A stretch of 27,503 bases of DNA from an uncultured Bacteroidales bacterium (lineage in GTDB: Bacteria > Bacteroidota > Bacteroidia > Bacteroidales > UBA932), in assembly GCA_946405485.1 (NCBI GenBank), contig CAMJHJ010000009.1:1-27503 (forward strand), in the 5' to 3' direction. Every line of letters starts with the position of its first letter. Positions within the stretch are counted from its first letter, which is position 1. Of the stretch, positions 1 through 6,459 are shown piece after piece. Position numbers and translations under genes: made by a program. The notes below the pieces were generated by a model. That model worked only from the letters and a program-made list of their open reading frames with translations. It was not told the DNA's origin and did not search any database.

Positions 1-43
1 ATTAAAGAAAACGGACAAACCGTCGTTTCCGATGATTTGTCCG
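1..43 (-). terminator. Intrinsic terminator of the tRNA-Asn gene
   Basis: Read on the minus strand, CGGACAAA (43 to 36) pairs with TTTGTCCG (19 to 12) as a perfect 8-bp stem around a 16-nt loop. The T-rich tail TTTTCTTT follows at once. It begins 4 nt past the encoded CCA of the tRNA, so it is well placed to end that transcript. Loop size is large for a terminator, which lowers confidence slightly. Confidence 0.75.
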
Positions 44-46
44 CTT

Positions 47-123
47 TGGCTCCCCCTCGGGGACTTGAACCCAGGACCCCCTGATTAACAGTCAGGTGCT
101 CTAACCAACTGAGCTAAGGAGGA
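47..123 (-). tRNA. tRNA-Asn, anticodon GTT
   Basis: The minus strand folds as a complete cloverleaf of 77 nt. The acceptor stem is TCCTCCT paired with AGGGGGA with one T-G wobble. The D-arm contains AGCTCAGTTGGTTAGAGC, and the anticodon arm CTGACTGTTAATCAG places GTT in the loop. The T-arm has the usual TTCAAGT loop. Discriminator G is followed by an encoded CCA at 49-47. One T-C mismatch is seen in the T-stem (CTGGG opposite CCCCG). The gene stands alone, with its own promoter and terminator. Confidence 0.95.
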
Positions 124-142
124 ATGTTTCCTTTCGGGATGG

Positions 143-173
143 CAAAGGTACTACATTTTTTGATTTCTGCAAA
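143..173 (-). promoter_or_regulatory. Bacteroidota housekeeping promoter for tRNA-Asn
   Basis: On the minus strand TTTG (173-170) is followed after 19 nt by TACCTTTG (150-143). This fits the primary-sigma consensus of Bacteroidota, TTTG then TAnnTTTG with 19-21 nt spacing. Transcription would start near 137, giving a leader of about 14 nt before the tRNA 5' end at 123. Confidence 0.85.
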
Positions 174-185
174 GAAATCCCGGAT

Positions 186-216
186 TTTTTTATCGTGGCG
201 AAAAGTTGTATATTTG
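186..216 (+). promoter_or_regulatory. Probable promoter of the HU-to-DUF6515 operon
   Basis: TATATTTG at 209-216 matches the -7 element TAnnTTTG exactly. At the right distance upstream (186-189) the sequence is TTTT, three of four matches to TTTG inside a T-run. The start would lie near 222, leaving a leader under 20 nt before the ATG at 240. No other plus-strand promoter is evident before the terminator near 8000. Confidence 0.65.
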
Positions 217-239
217 AAAATTAGAATTGTAGTCAAGAC

Positions 240-1175
240 ATGGATATTGATCTTTTAGCAAAGATGGTGGGGGAGCTGATCCTCGAGAATGACGAAGTGG
301 CCCTGCCGGGAGTCGGCACTTTCGTGGCTGAGTTGGTGGGGGCCAGTTTTTCCGACAAAGGTTTTACCATCAATCCTCCCTACCGGAAACTGTCTTTCCG
401 CCAGCGGGAAGGAGATGGCAGCCTGCTGATCGATTTCTATGCCCGTACCAATTCACTGGAGAAATCAGTCGCCGAGGATATCCTGACCCGCTTCCTGTCG
501 GAGATGAAGGAGATCCTGAAGACGAAAAAGTTCATCATTTTCCCGGGTCTCGGCCGTTTGCGCGCGACCAAGGAGAACCTGTTTTTCTTCGTCCCGGATG
601 AGAACCTGAACATTTATCCCGAGGGTTTCGGCCTGGAGCCGGTGTCCCTTAAGAGCCACGAGCAGCCGGAGGAGGTCGCCGAGCTGGCTGAGACGGTCGA
701 AGCGGTCGCAGAACTGACCGCTCCGGCTGCAGAACCGGCCGTCGTCTCCGAACCTGCGCCGGAACCTGAGCCGGATCCCGTTCCAGAGCCCGTCCTGGAT
801 CAGGTGCTGGATCCCGTTCCAGAACCCGTCCAGGATCAGGTGCCGGAGCCCGTTGTCACCGAACCGGTCGTCGTCACCGAGCCGGAACCTGAGCCGGAAC
901 CCGAACCGGAAGCGCATCACCATCACCACCACCATCATAGTTCTGACGGTAGCCATGAACACAGCGGCAGTCACAGTCACAGCCATAGCCATTCCCACAG
1001 TCACAGCCACCACAGCCGTCGCCGGAAGATGCCCGTCTGGCAGAAGGAACTCTTCATCCTGCTGGGTCTGGCCGCCGCTTTCCTGATCCTGCTTGCCATC
1101 GTCGGCCGGGTCGCCCCCCAGGTCGTCGACCCGTTCCTGTACAACCGGGAAGAGTTGGAAATCCTTTACAGATAA
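240..1175 (+). CDS. CCDC81-type HU-domain protein with His-rich linker and C-terminal membrane segment
   Basis: The 311-residue protein starts with two HU-like domains of the bacterial CCDC81 type: roughly 1-60 (bac_1, containing LPGVGTF) and 62-130 (bac_2, containing IFPGLGRL). In the known family such proteins are Bacteroidota-specific and commonly end in a SPOR domain that binds denuded peptidoglycan. Here residues 150-225 are a Glu/Pro-rich linker, 226-258 contain 18 histidines, and about 269-288 form one hydrophobic membrane helix. Only some 20 residues follow, so no SPOR domain is present. The N-terminus carries no signal peptide, so the HU part should face the cytoplasm. The next gene starts 6 nt after the stop. 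The role is unknown; a link between envelope and nucleoid or cytoskeleton is an inference from domain layout. Confidence 0.88.
   Translation: MDIDLLAKMVGELILENDEVALPGVGTFVAELVGASFSDKGFTINPPYRKLSFRQREGDGSLLIDFYARTNSLEKSVAEDILTRFLSEMKEILKTKKFIIFPGLGRLRATKENLFFFVPDENLNIYPEGFGLEPVSLKSHEQPEEVAELAETVEAVAELTAPAAEPAVVSEPAPEPEPDPVPEPVLDQVLDPVPEPVQDQVPEPVVTEPVVVTEPEPEPEPEPEAHHHHHHHHSSDGSHEHSGSHSHSHSHSHSHSHHSRRRKMPVWQKELFILLGLAAAFLILLAIVGRVAPQVVDPFLYNREELEILYR
774..845 (+). repeat. Two 36-bp tandem direct repeats inside the HU-protein linker
   Basis: Copies at 774-809 and 810-845 both begin GATCCCGTTCCAGA and differ at only a few bases. Each encodes 12 residues of a Pro/Glu/Asp/Val linker (pattern DPVPEPV-DQV). 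The period is a multiple of three, so unit gain or loss would keep the reading frame. Confidence 0.85.
915..1016 (+). other. His8 run followed by Ser-His repeats (coding)
   Basis: Codons 226-233 are eight consecutive histidines. Residues 239-258 alternate Ser and His, for 18 His in 33 residues. CAT and CAC codons are mixed. The block lies just before RRRK and the membrane helix, so it should sit at the cytoplasmic face of the inner membrane. Metal binding is plausible but not shown. Confidence 0.8.
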
Positions 1176-1181
1176 TTCTTT

Positions 1182-1751
1182 ATGTCGGAGATCCTCTATC
1201 CGGTCCTCACTGCTCCCGTCTTGCGCGGCGCTGCCGGCAAGCCCCGGGAAGAGATGCTCCCCGTCGTCGGGGAGAACGGCCTTGTCACCGCCCAGGTGTC
1301 GCGCAGTTTCGCGCACGGTGGAGCGAAACCGCTCCATCCCGTGGTCCATCTCCATGTCATCGACCGCTTCGGCCGCATCTTCCTCCAGAAACGCTCCGGG
1401 ACCAAGAAACTCCTTCCCGGCCGCTGGGATACCGCCGTCGGAGGCCATGTGACTTATGGAGAGAGTGTGATGGAGGCCCTTTACCGCGAGGCGCGGGAGG
1501 AAATCGGCCTGACCGATTTCAACCCGGTCGAACTGGATACCTATGTCTGGGAATCGGACACGGAACGGGAGTGGGTCAACGCCTATGCTGCCGTCGGCAA
1601 TTTCGACCTCCATCCCGTCAACGACGAGGTGGACGAGGGCCGTTACTGGACGGAAGAGGAGATTGCCGAAGCCCTTGGCAAGGGAATACTGACCCCCAAT
1701 TTTGAAAACGAATACCAGCGGGTGGGCCGTGCCCTCCAGGCCCTTCTCTGA
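1182..1751 (+). CDS. NUDIX hydrolase (IDI/YfcD-like)
   Basis: The 189-residue protein has a perfect Nudix box at 88-110: G88, E94, then REAREEIGL from R102 to L110, matching G-x5-E-x7-REUxEExGU. E103, E106 and E107 would bind the metal that assists pyrophosphate cleavage. Length and the flanking residues (LPGRWDTAVGGH before the box) resemble the isopentenyl-diphosphate-isomerase-like or YfcD group, but the substrate cannot be told from sequence. It is cytoplasmic, with no signal peptide. The gene follows the HU gene by 6 nt and precedes the SpoIID fusion by 26 nt, so it is part of the operon. A house-cleaning role for a nucleotide or sugar-nucleotide product made by neighbours is possible but speculative. 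Confidence 0.93.
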   Translation: MSEILYPVLTAPVLRGAAGKPREEMLPVVGENGLVTAQVSRSFAHGGAKPLHPVVHLHVIDRFGRIFLQKRSGTKKLLPGRWDTAVGGHVTYGESVMEALYREAREEIGLTDFNPVELDTYVWESDTEREWVNAYAAVGNFDLHPVNDEVDEGRYWTEEEIAEALGKGILTPNFENEYQRVGRALQALL

Positions 1752-1777
1752 CAATCATAGCCCATTCCTCTTCTGAG

Positions 1778-3970
1778 ATGAACAACGCTCTCCCGGTCGA
1801 AAAGTTCCTGACAGACCAGTTGTCGGTCTGGCCGCTGGCCGCCAATCATTTCCGCGCCCTCAAGTCGGCGCTGGTCAAGGATTTGACAGTGGGCGGCATT
1901 CCTGTCAAGGCGCAATGCAACCCGGCCCGCATCCAATCCTCGCTGGCCGGGGATCCGGATGAGAAATTCACCCCGGAGGGATGCTTCCTCTGCGAGGAAT
2001 ACCGGCCCCCGGAGCAGTCTCATCTTCGCTTCGAAGGCCGCAAAGGACGGCTCTACCGCATCCGGGTCAACCCTTATCCCATCTTTCCGAACCATCTGGT
2101 CATTTCCCGTGACCGCCATGTGGACCAGTCCATCTGGCACTGTTACGTGGATATGCTGGACCTGGCCCGCGACCTGAAAGGCTACACCATTTTTTATAAC
2201 GGTCCCAGGAGCGGCGCCTCCAAACCGGACCACATGCATTTCCAGGCCTGCCCGTCCGGGCTGATGCCGCTGGAGCGCGCCGTGAGCCTGGAGATCCGGG
2301 AAGGGACGGATGCCTTGCATCACCTGACCGACGTGCAGGATGCGCGGCTCTATCATTACCGGAAATTCACGCGTGGCGTGTTCCTGCTCCGCGCCCAGAC
2401 CGCCAAGTCGGCCGCCAAGCTTTTCTACCGCCTGCTGGACTGCATGCCCATCCTGCCCGGCGAGAAGGAGCCTCGTTTCAACGTGCTGAGCTGGCATGCC
2501 GGCGGCGAATACCGTTCGCTGGTCATTTTCCGGAGTGAATTGCGCTCCCATCACTTCTATGCCCAGGGAGAGGAGCATTTCACGATGAGCATCGGTTGCG
2601 CCGACATCGCGGGCTTTTTCGTCTGTCCTGTCGAAGAGGAGTTCCGGCGCCTGGATGCGGACATCCTGCATCAGATGTTGGAGGAAGTCAGTCTGCCTGC
2701 GGAAATGGAAGACCGGATCATCCGGCGTCTGACCCGCAGCCAGCGCACCCTGGACGTCGGCATCATGTCGGCCCAGGAAATCCGATTCGAAATCATCTCC
2801 GACGGCGCCGGCACGCAGGTCGTCCGTTATGCCGACGGGCGTATCGACTATAACGGGATGCTTTACGACGAACTGGTCTTTGACGCCGTGACGCCTTCGT
2901 CCCTTTTCGCCGAGCCGACCTTCATCCTGCACGACGTCACGATCGGCGTAGACTTCCACTGGGAGCGCAAGCAGGTGCAGAAGTTCGCCGGTTCGCTGCG
3001 CTTCATCGTGGAAGGCGGGAAAGTGACCGCCATCAACCGCGTAGGGGTGGAAGATTACCTGCTCAGCGTCATTTCCTCCGAAATGAAAGGCTCGGCTTCG
3101 GAAGAGTTCCTGAAGGCGCATGCCGTCATCTCGCGTTCGTGGGTGATGGCCCAGATCGGGCGCAGGAAGGCGCAGGATGCCGCCGGAGCCACAGCGAACG
3201 ATCCCGCCTCCGTTCCCGACGGCGGCGAATACATCCGCTGGTTCGACCACGATGACCATGCCTGCTTCGACGTCTGTGCCGACGACCACTGCCAGCGCTA
3301 CCAGGGTCTGGGCGGATCGGTGTCGAAAAACGCCCGCAGGGCCGTGGATGCCACCTGGGGCGAAGTGCTGACCTATGACGGCGCCCTTTGCGACGCCCGT
3401 TTCTCCAAATGCTGCGGTGGTGTGATGGAACGTTTCAGCACTTGTTGGGAAGATCGCGATTACCCTTACCTCGCGGTGAAGCCGGATACGTCTGAAGCGG
3501 GTGGGGATCCGTTCTGTGATACTTCCGACGAGGCCGTATTGTCGCAAGTGCTTAACGACTACGACTTGGAAACCAAGGATTTCTATCGCTGGACGGTGCG
3601 TCGCAGCCGGGCGGAATGGTCCAGCCTGGTCCATGACCGTTCTGGCGTCGATTTCGGCGAAATCAAGGAACTCGTCCCCGTGGAGCGGGGCGGTTCCGGC
3701 CGCATCTGCCGGCTGAAGATCATCGGCTCGAAGCGCACGATGACCGTCGGCAAGGAACTGATGATCCGCCGCTGGTTATCGGACTCCCATCTGAAGAGTT
3801 CCGCCTTTGAAGTGGAATATGACGGGGACGACATCGTCCTGCATGGCAGCGGCTGGGGTCACGGCGTCGGCCTGTGCCAGATCGGTGCGGCCGTGATGGC
3901 CTCTCGCGGATATACCTATCAACAGATCCTGGCCCATTATTATCCGGGATCCAGACTCGAACGCCTATGA
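1778..3970 (+). CDS. DUF4922 (HIT/GalT-like) and SpoIID/LytB domain fusion protein
   Basis: This 730-residue protein has two parts. Residues about 5-310 match DUF4922, a relative of GDP-L-galactose and AP4A phosphorylases; the motif H152-M-H154-F-Q156 fits the HxHxQ nucleotidyl-transfer signature. Residues about 330-728 form a SpoIID/LytB domain. E435 in the SEM motif is at the position of the catalytic Glu of SpoIID lytic transglycosylases. A His/Cys-rich stretch (H491 to C505) and C545-C546 resemble the zinc-site region of SpoIID. The conserved GSGWGHGVGLCQ motif starts at 690. SpoIID cleaves denuded glycan strands outside the cytoplasm, yet no signal peptide or membrane helix is visible here. 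The stop overlaps the start of the AmpG-like gene (ATGA), implying coupled translation. The fused activity is unknown. Confidence 0.88.
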   Translation: MNNALPVEKFLTDQLSVWPLAANHFRALKSALVKDLTVGGIPVKAQCNPARIQSSLAGDPDEKFTPEGCFLCEEYRPPEQSHLRFEGRKGRLYRIRVNPYPIFPNHLVISRDRHVDQSIWHCYVDMLDLARDLKGYTIFYNGPRSGASKPDHMHFQACPSGLMPLERAVSLEIREGTDALHHLTDVQDARLYHYRKFTRGVFLLRAQTAKSAAKLFYRLLDCMPILPGEKEPRFNVLSWHAGGEYRSLVIFRSELRSHHFYAQGEEHFTMSIGCADIAGFFVCPVEEEFRRLDADILHQMLEEVSLPAEMEDRIIRRLTRSQRTLDVGIMSAQEIRFEIISDGAGTQVVRYADGRIDYNGMLYDELVFDAVTPSSLFAEPTFILHDVTIGVDFHWERKQVQKFAGSLRFIVEGGKVTAINRVGVEDYLLSVISSEMKGSASEEFLKAHAVISRSWVMAQIGRRKAQDAAGATANDPASVPDGGEYIRWFDHDDHACFDVCADDHCQRYQGLGGSVSKNARRAVDATWGEVLTYDGALCDARFSKCCGGVMERFSTCWEDRDYPYLAVKPDTSEAGGDPFCDTSDEAVLSQVLNDYDLETKDFYRWTVRRSRAEWSSLVHDRSGVDFGEIKELVPVERGGSGRICRLKIIGSKRTMTVGKELMIRRWLSDSHLKSSAFEVEYDGDDIVLHGSGWGHGVGLCQIGAAVMASRGYTYQQILAHYYPGSRLERL

Positions 3971-5217
3971 AGACCAAGAGCCCCTGGCTGTGGGTCCCGA
4001 CACTTTATTTCGTCGAAGGCCTGCCCTATTTCATCGTCAACACGATTTCCGTCATCATCCTGAAGGACCTTGGGATGGACAACGGCCGTCTGGCCCTTCT
4101 GACCTCCCTGATCGGCCTTCCATGGCTGGTGAAGCCCCTGTGGAGTCCTTTCGTGGACATTTTCAAGAGCAAGCGCTGGTGGATCGTCACGATGCAGGCC
4201 CTGATGGCTGCCGCCGTGGCGATCCTGGCCCTGACCCTTCCGGCGTCTTCCCCTTTCACCTGGACGCTCATCCTTTTCGTCATCACGGGTTTCGCCTCCG
4301 CCTCGCATGACATCTCCGCGGACGGGTACTATATGCTGGCGCTCGACGAGAAGCGGCAGTCCGCTTTCGTCGGGATCCGCAACACCTTCTATCGCATCGC
4401 GATGGTTTTCGGCCAGGGTGTACTGGTGGTCCTGGCGGGCTGGCTTGAGAAGCGTACGGGCGCCGTTTCGCGCGCCTGGACGATCACGCTGGTCGGTACG
4501 GCGGTCCTGCTTGCCCTCCTGACACTCTATCATTCACTGGTGCTGCCCTGTCCGGACGAGGACCGTAACGCCGGCCGCAAGACGGCAGGGGAAGTCGTGA
4601 AAGAGTTCGGACGTGCCTTCGGCAGTTTCTTTACCAAGCCCGGGATCGGCCTGGCCATCGCCTTCCTGCTGTTGTACCGTCTTCCCGAGGCTTTCTCCGT
4701 CAAGATGCTCTATCCCTTCTTCAGTGATGCGGCCGGAGCCGGGGGACTGGGGTTGGACAAGGCTGCTTTCGGCCTGGTCTATGGCACGGCGGGTGTGATC
4801 GCCCTTTTGTTGGGAGGCATCCTGGGCGGGTTGGACATCGCCCGCAGGGGGTTGCGTAAGTGCTTGCTTCCCATGGCGTTGAGCCTGGCGCTTCCCTGCG
4901 CCGTCTATCTTTTCCTTGCGCTGGTGCAGCCTTCTTCCCTCTGGACGGTGGGCGCGTGCGTGGTGTTCGACCAGTTCGGCTACGGCTACGGTTTCACCGC
5001 TTATACGGTTTATATGATGCGTTTCGCCGAGGGCCCGCTCAAGACTTCGCATTATGCGATCTGTACGGGCTTCATGGCCCTCTCGATGCTGCTCCCGGGC
5101 GCCGTGGCAGGCTATCTGCAGGTGAGCCTGGGTTATGTCGGATTCTTCACTCTGGTAATGATATGCTGTATCGCAACTGTTTCCGTCACCTTGCTTGCAC
5201 GGCGGCGCTTGTCGTAG
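3967..5217 (+). CDS. ampG: AmpG-like muropeptide permease (MFS)
   Basis: Starting at the ATG that overlaps the previous stop (ATGA), the gene gives a 416-residue very hydrophobic protein with about 12 membrane helices. An upstream start at 3874 would run through the conserved end of SpoIID and is unlikely. The N-terminus (LYFVEGLPYFIVN, then GLPWLVKPLWSPFVD) is typical of the AmpG/PAT branch of the major facilitator superfamily. AmpG proteins import anhydromuropeptides or GlcNAc-anhMurNAc from the periplasm for cell-wall recycling. Its neighbours, a SpoIID domain and a NamZ-like muramidase, are both peptidoglycan-directed, which supports that substrate. The symbol follows family resemblance; substrate choice is inferred. 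The last 55 nt overlap the next gene. Confidence 0.88.
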   Translation: MKTKSPWLWVPTLYFVEGLPYFIVNTISVIILKDLGMDNGRLALLTSLIGLPWLVKPLWSPFVDIFKSKRWWIVTMQALMAAAVAILALTLPASSPFTWTLILFVITGFASASHDISADGYYMLALDEKRQSAFVGIRNTFYRIAMVFGQGVLVVLAGWLEKRTGAVSRAWTITLVGTAVLLALLTLYHSLVLPCPDEDRNAGRKTAGEVVKEFGRAFGSFFTKPGIGLAIAFLLLYRLPEAFSVKMLYPFFSDAAGAGGLGLDKAAFGLVYGTAGVIALLLGGILGGLDIARRGLRKCLLPMALSLALPCAVYLFLALVQPSSLWTVGACVVFDQFGYGYGFTAYTVYMMRFAEGPLKTSHYAICTGFMALSMLLPGAVAGYLQVSLGYVGFFTLVMICCIATVSVTLLARRRLS

Positions 5218-6455
5218 CTTTTCTCGCGCTTCATGTGCCGGCATCCTGCCAGCCGCGCCCGGCTGCCGGCTCCACCGTCGTCAAACCCGGCATCGAGGTC
5301 TTGCAGGAGCGTGGCTTCGATGTCCTGAAAGGCAAGAAAGTCGGCCTGCTGACCAATCCAAGCGGGGTGGACAGTCATCTGCGTTCCACCATCGACATCC
5401 TGTTCGAAGCGCCCGAAGTGGAGCTGGTGCGCCTGTTCGGGCCCGAGCATGGGGTGCGGGGTGACGCCCATGCCGGGGATGCGACGGCCGACCTCACGGA
5501 TGCGGCCACGGGCCTGAAATGTTATTCCCTGTATGGGAAATATCGTCAGCCCACGCCCGACATGCTCCGGGGGCTGGACGCCGTCGTCTATGATATCCAG
5601 GATGTGGGGGTCCGCTGCTATACTTTCATCAGTTCGCTGGGCCTGATGATGCGCGCCTGCGCTGAACTGGGCATCGAAGTGGTCGTGCTGGACCGGCCTA
5701 ACCCGCTGGGCGGCCTCAAGGTCGAGGGCTCATATGTCGAGCCGGGATTCTATTCTTTCGTCGGCCAGTACCGCATCCCGTACGTGTATGGCCTGACGGT
5801 CGGCGAACTCGCGCGCCTCATCAACGAGGAGGGGCTGAACCGCGGACAGAAAGGCGACCTCCGGCCCTTGAAATGCAAACTTACCGTCGTGCCGATGGAA
5901 GGCTGGAAGCGGGATATGCTCTATACGGACACCGGCCTGCCCTGGGTGATGCCTTCACCGCAGATCCCCTATCCGGAGACAAGCCTCTGCTATCCTGCTT
6001 CCGGGATTGCCGGCGAGTTCGGTTATCTCAACATCGGCGTCGGGTACACCATTCCTTTCGCCTGCTTCGCGGCGGAATGGATCGATGCCCACCGTCTCAA
6101 GACCCGCCTGGACAGCTACCGTCTTCCGGGCGTGGAATTCCGCGAAATCCATTACCGTCCCTTCTTCGGCGCCCTTGCGGGAAAGCAGCTGCATGGCGTC
6201 CAGTTCCATTTTTCAGACTATGAGGCGGCTTCCCTGACCCTGCTCCAGTTTTATGTGATGCAGGCGCTCAAGGAGCTGTATCCGGGCAAGGATCCGCTCG
6301 CCCAGGGTAATTTTTCCATGCTGGACAAGATTTGTGGTACGGATTATGTAAGAGTCAGATTCAAGGAGAAGTACAAGGTTTCTGACATTCTCGGGTACTG
6401 GTCCAAAGATGTTGCAGAATTCCGGTCAATCTCCGAAAAGTATTTAATTTATTAG
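5163..6455 (+). CDS. namZ: NamZ-like exo-beta-N-acetylmuramidase (DUF1343, GH171)
   Basis: Start at 5163 gives 430 residues with an N-terminal export signal (hydrophobic stretch about 9-24, ending VPASC). The signal may be type I or a lipoprotein signal with Cys28 or so. The mature part is DUF1343 throughout: GLLTNPSGV, LFGPEHGVRGDA, YDIQDVGVRCYTF, VLDRPNPLGG. The founding member, Bacillus subtilis NamZ (YbbC), releases MurNAc from the non-reducing ends of peptidoglycan chains; relatives occur in Tannerella and other Bacteroidota. The coding start lies inside the 3' end of the AmpG gene in another frame (55-nt overlap), suggesting coupled translation. Together with SpoIID and AmpG it points to glycan-strand breakdown and uptake. 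A start further upstream (to 4860) is rejected since it would lack an export signal. Confidence 0.9.
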   Translation: MLYRNCFRHLACTAALVVAFLALHVPASCQPRPAAGSTVVKPGIEVLQERGFDVLKGKKVGLLTNPSGVDSHLRSTIDILFEAPEVELVRLFGPEHGVRGDAHAGDATADLTDAATGLKCYSLYGKYRQPTPDMLRGLDAVVYDIQDVGVRCYTFISSLGLMMRACAELGIEVVVLDRPNPLGGLKVEGSYVEPGFYSFVGQYRIPYVYGLTVGELARLINEEGLNRGQKGDLRPLKCKLTVVPMEGWKRDMLYTDTGLPWVMPSPQIPYPETSLCYPASGIAGEFGYLNIGVGYTIPFACFAAEWIDAHRLKTRLDSYRLPGVEFREIHYRPFFGALAGKQLHGVQFHFSDYEAASLTLLQFYVMQALKELYPGKDPLAQGNFSMLDKICGTDYVRVRFKEKYKVSDILGYWSKDVAEFRSISEKYLIY

Positions 6456-6459
6456 CCTT

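Noticed and set aside
774..845. Tandem repeats as a CRISPR array
   Set aside because: Only two adjoining copies without spacers, in frame within a coding linker, and no cas genes nearby.
915..938. His8 run as a cloning-vector tag or contaminant
   Set aside because: Codons are mixed, the run lies in the middle of a native gene, and it is followed by many more Ser-His repeats.
465..1754. 429-codon open frame on the minus strand opposite the HU and NUDIX genes
   Set aside because: It is complementary to two clearly recognised genes; its His- and Arg-rich composition simply mirrors their repeats and GC-rich codons.
1643..3634. 663-codon minus-strand open frame opposite the SpoIID fusion
   Set aside because: It has no recognisable domain and lies fully antisense to well-supported conserved motifs; long shadow frames are expected at this GC content.
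3874..3966. Upstream start for the AmpG-like gene
   Set aside because: It would read through the conserved C-terminus of the SpoIID domain in another frame; the ATGA junction at 3967 gives a standard AmpG N-terminus.
4860..5162. Upstream start for the NamZ-like gene
   Set aside because: It would add about 100 residues antisense in character and coded inside conserved AmpG sequence, and it would bury the signal peptide.
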